The position numbers were made by a program, and so were the translations under genes. Of a stretch of 36,725 nucleotides of DNA, positions 9,709 through 17,996 are shown piece after piece. The DNA comes from Mesostigma viride (taxonomy: Eukaryota > Streptophyta > Mesostigmatophyceae > Mesostigmatales > Mesostigmataceae). Numbering within the stretch: the first letter of the stretch is position 1; each line of letters starts with the position of its first letter. The notes under the pieces were generated by a model. The model was not told the DNA's origin. It saw nothing but the letters and a program-made list of their open reading frames with translations, and did not search any database. The DNA lies in contig RPFO01001299.1 in assembly GCA_009746045.1 (NCBI GenBank), forward strand, positions 1-36,725, in the 5' to 3' direction.

Positions 9709-10421
9709 ATGGCCACTCCCAATTCCTCCCCGGTGTCCGGCGCGGTTGTCCAGGTAAGAATCGAGTGCGCGAGGACTCTCTCTCTGTCCGCCATTCTTCC
9801 CCGAGTCTGTTCGCGTGTCCGCTTGTCCTGTTTCTCTCGCTGACCTCGATCGTGCATTCTTCCCTCGCGTGCTGTCCGCGCCCCCCGCAGGCCGACACGG
9901 TTCCCCAGGCGCCCGGGGCGCCCCGAAAGCCGCGCGAGGGAGACGATTCTTACCTGACCCACAAGCAGGCCGCCGCGGCCCGTCGCGACCCGATCCGGCC
10001 TCGCAAGCTGTTCAAGAAGCCCCACGCCCATTGCCGACGGTGCGGGCGCAGGACGACGCGCGTGGCGCTCATGATGGTGAAGCGGCATTTCCACGGGGGC
10101 GAGGAATGCGACATCCTCTGCCGTCGCTGCCGCGAACATGATGGGTTTTTCGAATGGCGCCAAGACTACGCGCGCGTCTGCGATTACCAGATCGCCGAAG
10201 AGGCCGGCGAGCAGGTCCTCAGGGACTTCGGCCACCCCTCCGCGGCCTGTGACAAGAAGTGCAGACTCGTCCGCGAACGCTCCGAGGGGGACGTTATTGA
10301 TGACATGTTCAACGAGAATTTTGACCCGTTCGACGAGGACGACGAGTGGAACCCACGCTGGAACCGCGAGTCCGACGGGGACCTGGATGAGTCCGAGGGC
10401 GATGACCTGTCGGATTTTTAG
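9709..10421 (+). CDS. Zinc-ribbon protein with acidic tail; one intron
   Basis: Exons 9709-9753 and 9891-10421 encode about 191 residues. Exon 1 is MATPNSSPVSGAVVQ and joins in frame to ADTVPQAPG. A basic stretch is followed by CRRCG, then CDILCRRC about 30 residues later, a four-cysteine zinc-ribbon arrangement. The last 50 residues are strongly acidic (DEDDEW, DLDESEGDD). Zinc ribbon plus acidic tail suggests a nucleic-acid or transcription-associated protein; no family is recognised. AATAAA follows at 10502-10507. Confidence 0.8.
9754..9890 (+). other. Spliceosomal-type intron in the zinc-ribbon gene
   Basis: GTAAGA donor and CCCGCAG acceptor, 137 nt, with CTGAC branch-like site at about 9839 and two ATTCTTCCC words. 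The upstream exon supplies the only good ATG behind the CTACATAA box. Confidence 0.75.
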
Positions 10422-10501
10422 TGGAAACTTAGGGGTGGATAACTCCTCCTATTGGAGGCTCGAAACGAGAGCCTCGTCATGTAATGCACTATCTATTTAT
10501 T

Positions 10502-10507
10502 AATAAA
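10502..10507 (+). terminator. Poly(A) signal after the zinc-ribbon gene
   Basis: AATAAA in ATTAATAAAAG context, 80 nt after the stop codon. The same ATTAATAAA context follows the SET gene (6610) and the 11995 gene (12601). Confidence 0.6.
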
Positions 10508-10650
10508 AGCCCTCTCTTGTCTTGCTCAACGAGTCATCCCACGCGCGCCCATCATGCACTGGGTATGTAGGATTCGCGGCCTCGCGACCGAAATCGGCTA
10601 AGTCCTACATACGTCCTCGGACCCGGCGATGACCCGCGCCGTCACGCGAC

Positions 10651-10964
10651 GACCGACACGTGGCACCGTCGATGACCGACACGTGGCACCGTCGATGACC
10701 GACACGTGGCACCGTCGATGACCGACACGTGGCACCGTCGATGACCGACGCGTGGCACCGTCGATGACCGACGCGTGGCACCGTCGATGACCGACACGTG
10801 GCACCGTCGATGACCGACACGTGGCACCGTCGATGACCGACACGTGGCACCGTCGATGACCGACGCGTGGCACCGTCGATGACTGACACGTGGCACCGTC
10901 GATGACCGACACGTGGCACCGTCGATGACTGACACGTGGCACCGTCGATGACTGACACGTGGCA
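10651..10964. repeat. 23-bp tandem repeat, 14 units, each with a G-box-like core
   Basis: The unit GACCGACACGTGGCACCGTCGAT repeats every 23 bases from 10651, with the last copy partial. Variation is limited: C/T at the fourth base, and ACACGTGG or ACGCGTGG. Because 23 is not a multiple of three, all three frames stay open, giving spurious repetitive ORFs. Confidence 0.95.
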
Positions 10965-10997
10965 GACGTCTCGCGCGATGGCTGGGACACGTATGGC

Positions 10998-11400
10998 GTA
11001 GTACAAACTAGTACAACATGGGTTTCCGTACTTCAAACTTACGTCACTGGCCAATTGGGTAGTACAAACTAGTACAACGTGGGTTTCCGTACTTAAAACT
11101 TACGTCACTGGTTAGTTGAATAGTACAAACTAGTACAACGTGGGTTTCCGTACTTCAAACGTACGTCGGCTAGTTTGGAGTACTTTGAAGTAAATCCGTA
11201 TCGTCTGAAGTAAAGTTCCCTGTACGTCAAGTTGATTCCCCGCGCCCCGCGCAGATCTGACGCGTTGCTGGGCGGTACGGCGTAGTACACCGTACTTTGA
11301 AGTAGATCCGTATCGTCTGAAGTAAAATTCCATGTACGCCCCGTTAATTCCCCGCGCCCCGCGCAGGCTGGTCACGTTGGTGGACGGTACGACGTGGTAC
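10998..11400. repeat. 61-bp (three copies) and 112-bp (two copies) tandem repeats
   Basis: AGTACAAACTAGTACAAC starts units at 11000, 11061 and 11122, each ending near an ACGTCA or ACGTCG. From 11181 a second unit, beginning TACTTTGAAGTA and including CCCCGCGCCCCGCGCAG, repeats at 11293. GTAC words are frequent throughout. No gene seen. Confidence 0.85.
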
Positions 11401-11994
11401 GCGTAGTTCCCGTGCCCGCCGTACCACGCATGTAGTATCGACGCCCCACGACGCGTCGCACGCGCCCTAGGCCCTCAGACTGCCCGCCGAGGCCAAGGAC
11501 TTGGGCGATTTCGACTCGAAAAGGCCTAGAGACAAAAAGGTGCGCGACGACAGGCGATATCACTGTACCAGGACGCACGTATAGTACATTTCGTGCCATG
11601 TGGCGACGGCACAATAGACGAGATGCGCGAAGCTCGCCAGTGCAGCAAATGGATGTCTAACGAAAGCGATGGTCGCCTGGCACGAAGAAGGGGCACACGA
11701 ATCGGATATTTAAGGATATTTAACGATTTATAGACGCATGCGATCCGGGGCATCGCCCTAAACGCGTAGATACTAAATTTTGAGGTCTAAAAAGCGAGCA
11801 CAGTTCGGCATTGCTGTCTGTCAACCGATGCATTTCCAGGTCATCGCGTCCATGCCGGCGGACAGGAGACGGTTAGGACGTAACGCCAGCGTCTGGAACG
11901 CGTTTATATTGCGTCGACGTCTTCCCACGCATTGCCATCGTCTCCCCTTTCCATTTTCGTCGACGAAACTCACGCAATATCCGACAACGACGCC
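11401..11994. other. Intergenic region upstream of the gene at 11995
   Basis: Lower in GC than its surroundings. A TTTATATTG sequence near 11904 is a TATA candidate about 90 nt before the ATG. Short open frames here lack protein character. Confidence 0.4.
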
Positions 11995-12543
11995 ATGAAT
12001 CCCAGGCCCACCAACGCAGGGGCCGAGGCGATGGCGATGGTTGAAAGCTTGCACGTCGCGTGCAGCCAGCTCGCCAATCGACTGCGCGATGCCAGGACGT
12101 CGCTGAGGCGCGTCTGTCGCGAGCATGGCGAATTCGAACAGCGTCTGAGCGATGTCGACAACGAATCCCCCGTTCGCGCGATCCACGACGCGTGCCTCGG
12201 CCCCGTGACGGAGGATGGTGGACGCGTCTTGCTGTTTCACATAACGTGGGACAGCGGCGAACAGGAGCTCGTCGAGGTGACCAGTCTGAACACGGGCTGC
12301 GACGATGCGGTCAAGGCGATGGCTGCCACGTTTTCGTCTACCCGCAACCTGCCAGCAGGGGGGCACGTTCCCGTGACGCGAGAGGAAATGATGGAGCTGT
12401 GGTCAATGCACCTGCGCCTGCACGGGGTGATGGAGGCCGTTTTCCCTCCTCCCATAATTGGCCACGGGACGATGCAGGGGATGTTGTTTAACCCCAGCAC
12501 CCCCCTGGATTTCAATGCAATGTTTGCTGGCTGGATGGACTAG
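11995..12543 (+). CDS. Unknown 182-residue protein
   Basis: I chose the ATG at 11995 because it lies about 90 nt after the TATA-like TTTATATTG; the open frame extends further upstream without an ATG. Visible features: an N-terminal Ala-rich helical stretch with LANRLRDARTSLRRVCREHGEFEQRLSD split over a likely coiled coil, a central beta-like part (VLLFHITWDSGEQELVEV), and a C-terminus ending FNAMFAGWMD. AATAAA is at 12601-12606. No family recognised. Confidence 0.7.
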   Translation: MNPRPTNAGAEAMAMVESLHVACSQLANRLRDARTSLRRVCREHGEFEQRLSDVDNESPVRAIHDACLGPVTEDGGRVLLFHITWDSGEQELVEVTSLNTGCDDAVKAMAATFSSTRNLPAGGHVPVTREEMMELWSMHLRLHGVMEAVFPPPIIGHGTMQGMLFNPSTPLDFNAMFAGWMD

Positions 12544-12961
12544 ATACCTGCCTGGTGACATAAGTGGCTAATTGATAGCCATATGAGTTACCATATGATT
12601 AATAAAGGCATGATGCTTCCCATGACTTGTGTTTTGCAATGAGTTCTCCATAGGTCCATTAGGAATTAGGGTAATCTATATTATTATTAATTACTGCCTG
12701 GCCTGGCCTGGCCATTCCCCAGGAAAACGGGTCACTCTGCAAAAATTTTGACCGCGCGGAAGGACTCGCCGTCGAGGATGTCCCCTCCCGGGCGCTCTCA
12801 ACCGCTTCGCGACGTGACCCCCAAGGGGCATTCCCGTACGCTTCCCGTACGCTTCCCGGTAGGGAACTCAAGCCATTTCGCTACCTACCCAACAGAGACG
12901 CGGTGATACAACAAGCCAAACTGGCCAGAAAAAGGTTGCTACAACTGCCGGTGCTTTGATT
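12544..12961. other. Intergenic region with one copy of a 58-bp direct repeat
   Basis: Contains the poly(A) signal at 12601 and the first copy of the 58-bp repeat (12805-12862). No gene seen. Confidence 0.5.
12805..12862. repeat. 58-bp direct repeat, copy 1
   Basis: CTTCGCGACGTGACCCCCAA through two CCCGTACGCTT units to CCGGTAG. It matches 13674-13731 with a few mismatches, 869 bases apart. Confidence 0.85.
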
Positions 12962-13471
12962 CTAGCGCCTGGAGGCCGTTCCGTCACGGTACACGTGCGT
13001 CCTGGTCGTCACAAGCGGGGCGGCACGGGCAAGTTTCCGAATCTTCTCGTCCAGAAGAAGACATCGATACTTTACGCTGAAGTGCTTGGGCGGGTTTCGT
13101 CCGTCCAGGTAGAACTTGAGCCCCGTGTAGGTGTACATGGATAGAAAGGGCACGACAGTGAGGGCCTTGGGGTCGAACTCATCCTCGCCAACGACCACTT
13201 TGACCCGGACGTCGCTCGTGATGTCTCTGATCGCATCGCACGCCGGCAAGCGGTCGAGTTTGACTATCAAGTCGCCAGTCTGGCCGTCTACCTCGAGGAC
13301 CGCGATGTTGTTGACGGCGTACTCGGTGGACGGTTCATACGCGACACACTGGGTCCAGCCCTCGCCGACTTCTTCACGCGGGGGCGTCACCAGGACCTCC
13401 AGGGCCTGGTTGAAGGTCCCCTCTCCTAACTCGTACACTGGCAGTGTGTCGATGAATGCGTCGATGTCCAT
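12962..13471 (-). CDS. Unknown 169-residue protein
   Basis: Starting at MDIDAFIDTLPVYELGEGTF the frame encodes 169 residues ending TASRR. It reads like a folded mixed alpha/beta protein: VVPFLSMYTYTGLKFYLDG, then FSVKYRCLLLDEKIRKLARA. The frame stays open upstream to 13693, but that part crosses the poly-C tract and looks like a different protein, so I prefer the internal start. No family recognised. Confidence 0.65.
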   Translation of the reverse strand: MDIDAFIDTLPVYELGEGTFNQALEVLVTPPREEVGEGWTQCVAYEPSTEYAVNNIAVLEVDGQTGDLIVKLDRLPACDAIRDITSDVRVKVVVGEDEFDPKALTVVPFLSMYTYTGLKFYLDGRNPPKHFSVKYRCLLLDEKIRKLARAAPLVTTRTHVYRDGTASRR

Positions 13472-13514
13472 GGTGTACACGCTTGAATAGCACCACAGAT
13501 AATCCACTGGCTCT

Positions 13515-13672
13515 AGGCGCACCACAGGTCCAACACCACCTTGGTGGGGTCGCTGGCGGCGGCCTTCTTGCCCCCCCCCCCCCCCCCCCCCGCCCCGCTT
13601 CCTCGGCTTCTTCTTGCCCGCGTCCACCTGCACCGTGCGGACGTCGTGGGCCCGCGCATCACGTACTCGACA
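13515..13672 (-). pseudogene. Possible C-terminal remnant of a basic protein, interrupted by a homopolymer
   Basis: On the minus strand, VDAGKKKPRKR leads into a glycine run coded by 21 G/C pairs (13571-13591). Beyond it a second frame reads GKKAAASDPTKVVLDLWCA and stops near 13515. Together they look like the basic, Gly-rich C-terminal end of one protein. Its 5' part is missing at the 58-bp repeat (13674), so it may be a truncated copy. The run length, hence the frame, is unreliable. Confidence 0.4.
13571..13591. repeat. Poly-C homopolymer (21 bases)
   Basis: Longest homopolymer in the window. It lies in a glycine-coding stretch on the minus strand, so length errors or slippage there would change the reading frame. 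Confidence 0.95.
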
Positions 13673-13673
13673 A

Positions 13674-13731
13674 CTTCGCGACGTGACCCCCAAGGGACTT
13701 TCCCGTACGCTTCCCGTACGCTTCCCGGTAG
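13674..13731. repeat. 58-bp direct repeat, copy 2
   Basis: Second copy of the 12805-12862 sequence. The pair brackets the minus-strand gene at 12962-13471 and the coding fragment with the poly-C tract, as a duplicated or inserted segment would. Confidence 0.85.
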
Positions 13732-13914
13732 TTCGCGGTAGTTCCTACTAGTTGCTAGTTAGTTCCCAGGGAGGGGTGTGGATAGTTCCCAGGGTCTATG
13801 GATTTCCCAGGAAATGGGAGAAGTTCCCAGGAAATCCGATGAGATCAGGGACTTTCCAGGGACCCAAGGGTGTGCGCCAGAGTCCAGGACATTTTACATG
13901 TCCGGGGACCCAGG

Positions 13915-14130
13915 GACAGCGCGGATGTCCAGGGACCGAGGGACATGTCAGACGTCCGCGGGACCGAGGGACATACCAGATGTCCGCAGGACTGAGGGAC
14001 ATACCAGATGTCCGCAGGACTGAGGGACATTCCAGACGTCCGCGGGACCGAGGGACATACCAGATGTCCGCAGGACTGAGGGACATTCCAAACGTCCGCG
14101 GGGCCGAGGGACATTCCAGACGTCCGCGGC
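13915..14130. repeat. 28-bp tandem repeat, about seven units
   Basis: ACAT[A/T]CCAGA[T/C]GTCCGC followed by [A/G]GGAC[T/C]GAGGG recurs every 28 bases (starts at 13943, 13971, 13999, 14027, and onwards). Degenerate copies begin near 13890. Confidence 0.9.
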
Positions 14131-14204
14131 GGGCAGGCGGATATCCATGGAGTGTGGTGTCGTAACCGCAATTCGGACGACGTCAGTTGGGTCGTCCTGC
14201 TCCT

Positions 14205-14227
14205 GCCACGTGGCGCGAGTGGATTGG
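14205..14227 (+). promoter_or_regulatory. GCCACGTGGC-N8-ATTGG composite element
   Basis: G-box palindrome at 14205-14214, gap of eight bases, ATTGG at 14223-14227. It lies in the first of two 190-bp direct copies. Confidence 0.6.
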
Positions 14228-14394
14228 AGGGAAGTACGAGGAGGTCGTGGAACCACGGGGGGTACGGGGGAATACGGGGAAGCACGGGGATGTACGGGGA
14301 AGTGTTGGGAACCACGGGGAGTACGGAGAGTATCCAGGGGGTGTGGGTGGTGTAACCGCAATTCGGACAATGTCACTTGGCGCGTCCTGTACCC

Positions 14395-14417
14395 GCCACG
14401 TGGCGCATATGGATTGG
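14395..14417 (+). promoter_or_regulatory. GCCACGTGGC-N8-ATTGG composite element
   Basis: Same element in the second 190-bp copy, about 150 bases upstream of the gene beginning near 14562. This position fits a promoter. Confidence 0.6.
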
Positions 14418-14561
14418 AGGGAAGTACGCGGAGTACGGGGGAATGCGGGGGAGTACGGGGAAAAATGTGTACGGGGGAAGTATCTCCGAACTCCCACATG
14501 ACCGTCGCGTCGCCGTACCACAGGCGGGAAGGTGCCGCGCCCGACGCCCGCCGAAAGCGAA

Positions 14562-15051
14562 TGCTGCAGCTCGCCGCCGTCGCACAGGGGGGGCGCCGGC
14601 CGTGCAGCAGTCGTCCGGGTTCCTCCAGACCGCGTTCAACGGCGTGCTCAAGCTGCTGTTCCGGAAAGTGGGCTCGAAGATTATCCGCGAGGCGATCAAG
14701 CGGGAGCAGGGGCTGCAGGCCCTCCTGAAGTTCAATTCGCCCCTTAAAGTCTTCAACATGGGCGGGCTGCAGAGCTACCTGGGCACCAAGGGCGCGCGCG
14801 TGGCCAGGGCGGTGCGGATCGGCATCCGCGTCGTCCGCATCGTCATGATGGTAGCCTACGTCATACCCAAGGGACTCGAGGAGTTCGACGTCATGGAGCT
14901 CGCGGCCGGGACCGCGGCCGACGGGTACGACCGCACGCACGACGCGATCGTAGGGATCGAGGGGGACGAGGACGAGGAGCTGGCGGCGCTCGCGGCGGCG
15001 GGCGCGGTCGAGGAGGAGCTGTCCGTCGACGACGAGTTCGTCTATTTTTAG
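14562..15051 (+). CDS. Unknown protein with helical core and acidic tail; start uncertain
   Basis: The supported frame is open from before 14602 to 15051. It reads SGFLQTAFNGVLKLLFRKVG, then IIREAIKREQGLQALLK, then a hydrophobic stretch (IGIRVVRIVMMVAYVIPKG) that could be a single membrane segment. It ends in an acidic tail (GDEDEEL...VDDEFVYF). The best ATG is at 14562, but it is out of frame across a seven-G run at 14586; one more G would join them. Otherwise a GTG at 14602 or an upstream ATG inside the promoter module must be used. No family recognised. Confidence 0.6.
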
Positions 15052-15110
15052 CCGATGCGGCGGCCGGCGAAAAGTTCTCAGGGAATCGTATCCGGATCCG
15101 GACCCGAACC

Positions 15111-15587
15111 ATGTCCGACGTGCGCGTGCTGACGATCCACTCCGACGCGGCCAACGTGACCGACGCGACCACGAGCGCGGTCAGGGAGTGGGTCGTGACC
15201 GTATCGGCCGACGAGTCCGCGCCTTTGCTCGGCCCGCGGTGGAAGATGCATCTGCTCTACGCGTGCGTGAAGGGCTTCGTCCCCGCGGGCGCCAGCCGGG
15301 TCGTGGGGATCTACTCGGACGGGTTCCTCGGGGCGGCGGACGGGGGGATGACGCTGTTGGCGGCCGAGACGGCGCTCTCGAACCTCGCGTCCGACGTCAC
15401 CGTGGTCAACCAGCAGAATTACCTGCCCGTCGCGAACCCGCGGCTGCTCAGGGACGGGGGCTCGTTCCGCGTGCGCGTGTGCCACCTGGACGCGGCCAGC
15501 CCGCTGACCGCTGGCGCGCGGCCCGTCGTGGGCGACTGGACGCTCGTGCTGCGGCTCGAGATGCTGGGCAGCAAGCCGCGGACGTGA
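15111..15587 (+). CDS. Unknown 158-residue beta-rich protein
   Basis: ATG at 15111, 60 nt after the previous stop and on the same strand, so the pair may be co-expressed. Alternating hydrophobic patterns (REWVVTVSADES, LLYACVKGFVPAG, GDWTLVLRLEMLG) suggest a compact beta fold. There is no signal peptide, membrane segment or catalytic motif. A small virion protein is possible but not shown. Confidence 0.65.
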   Translation: MSDVRVLTIHSDAANVTDATTSAVREWVVTVSADESAPLLGPRWKMHLLYACVKGFVPAGASRVVGIYSDGFLGAADGGMTLLAAETALSNLASDVTVVNQQNYLPVANPRLLRDGGSFRVRVCHLDAASPLTAGARPVVGDWTLVLRLEMLGSKPRT

Positions 15588-15639
15588 GCGCGCGCGGGCG
15601 CCGGCGGAGACGAGGGGGCGGAGGGCGGACTCGGCTTGA

Positions 15640-15990
15640 AACCGAGCTTACTCGGGCTGATTCCTCTGGGGAGAGGTGTGTGATGCCTGATTCCTCTGGA
15701 CACGAGGTGCGTGATGGCTGATTCCTCTGGAAGGAAGAGATCACAGTGTAAATCCTCTCTGATGTGAGACGAATCGGGCTGATTCCTCTGGACACGAGGT
15801 TGCTTCATCTGCAGAGGAAGACGTCGCCGGGCTGATTCCTCTGGAAGAGGAGTGTGCGATGTTTGCTTCATCTGGACACGAGGTGAGTGATGGCTGATTC
15901 CTCTGCAGAGGAAGACGTCACAGGGTGATTCCTCTGGAGACGAGGTCCTGCAGAGGAAGACGTCGCCGGGCGATTCCTCTGGACGAAGTG
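15640..15990. repeat. Irregular tandem repeat around GATTCCTCTGG
   Basis: GATTCCTCTGG or GATTCCTCTGC occurs about nine times, followed by ACACGAGGT, AGACGAGGT or AGAGGAAGACGTC and separated by variable GTGATGG-type linkers. TCCTCTGCAGAGGA forms local inverted repeats. No coding pattern is evident. Confidence 0.8.
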
Positions 15991-16015
15991 AGATTTAGAG
16001 CGGCCGGTGTGGAAT

Positions 16016-16038
16016 GCCACGTGGCGAGGTTCTATTGG
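16016..16038 (+). promoter_or_regulatory. GCCACGTGGC-N8-ATTGG composite element without an adjacent gene
   Basis: The same two motifs with the same 8-base gap as at 2235, 14205 and 14395. The next plausible plus-strand gene is almost 2 kb away, so this copy may be an orphan promoter left by element insertion. Confidence 0.55.
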
Positions 16039-16249
16039 ACGGGAGATTTGGCGCGGCCGGTGTGGAGCGTGGCCGTAGAGGAGTCGAAGGGACGCGGGGG
16101 AGGCCACGGGGAGTCACGGGGAAGGCGGGGAAGGCGGGGAAGACGGGGGAGGCGGAGGCGTAACCGAAATTCGGCGAATCCGATTGGACACGAGAATCGG
16201 CGCCGTTGACATAGAGAGTGCACGTGGCGTCGACGGATTTGACGGAACT

Positions 16250-17080
16250 AGAAGCGCCGCGCCAGAGACGGATGTACCCTCTGTTCCACCCTCCTCTCCG
16301 CCCTCTGGACCCCCTTTTTTGACCCCCGAAAACCCCCTTCCCGACCCCCGAGAAAGCCCTGTTCCGGTGTTCCGGCCCACCCCCCCTGGGCCGGTATCAT
16401 TTGAAAAAAAAATTTTTCTGGGACCGAAATCCTTCGTTTTGGACTTAGCCGTTTTCGGCCTCTCCTCTTCCCCTTTCTCTCCCTCCCTCTCCTTTCTCTC
16501 TCCCTCTCCTTTCTCTCTCCTCTCCCTCTCTCTTCTCCCCTCTCTTCCCGTCCCTATATATCCAGGGTATAGGGTATATATTTTTTAGCTATAAAATCAG
16601 TTTTAGAAAAGATACCGGCACGCCATCCCGGAAATATGATATATAAGACGGTGTCCTATTCACGCCCCACGGTTAAATAGGACGAATAGCCGCCTATATA
16701 TACCGTTCCTATTCCCGGAGGGGGCGTGCTGGTATCTTTTCTAAAACTGATTTCTAGGAAAAATAAATAAATAGACCCCCTATACCCTGGATATATAAGG
16801 ACGGGAAGGGAGAGGAGAGAGAGGGAGAGGGAAGAGGGAAGAGAGAGGAGGAGGCCGAAATCGGCTAAGTCCAAAAACGCCATTTTCCTGGCCAAAAAAA
16901 AAAGTTTTCCAAATGATACCGGCCCAGGGGGGGTGGGCCGGAACACCGGAACAGGCCTTTTTAGGGGTCGGGAAGGGGGTTTTCGGGGGTCAAAAAAAGG
17001 GGTTCAGAGGGCGGAGAGGAGGGTGGAACAGAGGGATGCACATCCCTTTCGGGCCGAATCGGCGCGGCGCTCCGAGTATC
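16250..17080. repeat. Fold-back palindromic element, copy 2
   Basis: Same architecture and largely the same sequence as 8641-9489. Ends are AGCGCCGCGCC and GGCGCGGCGCT, the arms carry the GACCCCCGAAAA and GGGCCGGTATCATT blocks and a pyrimidine/purine tract, and the central hairpin around 16650-16690 is GTCCTATT...AAATAGGAC. Confidence 0.8.
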
Positions 17081-17189
17081 GGCCAATCGGATCGCTCCGT
17101 TTCGCCGATGTGACGGGTGGCGCGGCGCTCCGAGTAGCGACCAATCGGGTCGCTCGGTTTTGGCGGGAATTTGGGGGAAATCGTCGCGG

Positions 17190-17312
17190 CGCTTTCCGTG
17201 GAGATCTCGGGCTGACTCGGGGAGTTTCGGGTCGATCGGGGACTCTCGGGTCGGATCGGGGACTCTCGGGTCGACTCGGGCCGAATCGGGCCGACTCGGG
17301 TCGAATCGGAGG
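17190..17312. repeat. Degenerate TCGGGTCGAATCGG-type repeat
   Basis: Short words built on TCGGG and GACTCTCGGGTCG repeat irregularly. No coding pattern. Confidence 0.5.
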
Positions 17313-17680
17313 GAGAGGGGAGAGGGAAGAGAGAGGGAAGAGAGAGAGAGGAGGCCGAAATCGGCTAAGTCCAAAACGCCATTTTCCTGGCCATAAAAAA
17401 AAAAGTTTTCCAAATGATACCGGCCCAGGGGGGGTGGGCCGGAACACCGGAACAGGCCTTTTTAGGGGTCGGGAAGGGGGTTTTCGGGGGTCAAAAAAAG
17501 GGGTTCAGAGGGCGGAGAGGAGGGTGGAACGGATGGATGCACCCGTTTCGGGCCGAATCGGCGCGGCGCTCCGAATATCGACCAATCGGATCGCTTCGTT
17601 TCGCCGATGTGACGGATGGCGCGGCGCTCCGAGTAGCGACCAATCGGATCGCTCGGTTTCGGCGGGAAATTCGGGGACGG
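17313..17680. repeat. Half copy of the fold-back element plus duplicated flank
   Basis: Repeats the right arm of copy 2 (purine tract, GGCCGAAATCGGCTAAGTCC, GGTATCATT block, GGCGCGGCGCTCCGA) and continues into the same flank (CCAATCGGATCGCT, TTCGCCGATGTGACGG, TAGCGACCAATCGG). It is a direct duplication of about 16835-17190. Confidence 0.8.
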
Positions 17681-17928
17681 GTAGGGTCCTGGCACGAGGA
17701 GATCCACGGGAAGGTCCACGGGGAGGTCCACGTACGGCGCGCCGGATCCGCGGGACGGACGCGATTCGGGTACGATTCGCGGGTTTGGGACCGTCGATCG
17801 TCGATCGGCGCAGGGGATCCACGGGACGATCCGCGGGACGGACGACCGCCGTGTCGGGACCCCCGTGTCGGTTCGGAGGATCGGATCGCGTCGGATTGGA
17901 GGATCGGGAGGAGTGCGCCTACATAAGC

Positions 17929-17936
17929 CGCCGAGA
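17929..17936 (+). promoter_or_regulatory. CTACATAA TATA-like box
   Basis: Exact 8-mer, 68 nt before the ATG at 17997, with an ATTGG box 35 nt upstream. Confidence 0.55.
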
Positions 17937-17996
17937 CCCTCGTCTCCCCTCACCCCTTCCTCTCTCCCTCTCAACGATAGAAGCGCGCACGGTAGA

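Larger units (their letters stand above)
14153..14530. repeat. About 190-bp direct duplication carrying a promoter module
   Basis: The blocks starting at 14153 and 14341 share GTAACCGCAATTCGGAC, the G-box GCCACGTGGC (14205-14214; 14395-14404), ATTGGAGGGAAGTACG, and a purine-rich GTACGGGG tail. The GTAACCG[A/C]AATTCGG word returns near 16160. Confidence 0.8.

Noticed and set aside
10598-11054. Long repetitive open frames through the 23-bp array, or a CRISPR array
   Set aside because: The unit is 23 bases, so every frame cycles through the same words without stops. There are no spacers between units, so it is not CRISPR.
14377-14601. N-terminal extension of the 14562 gene starting at an upstream ATG
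   Set aside because: It would translate the duplicated promoter module (G-box and ATTGG), which is unlikely to be coding.
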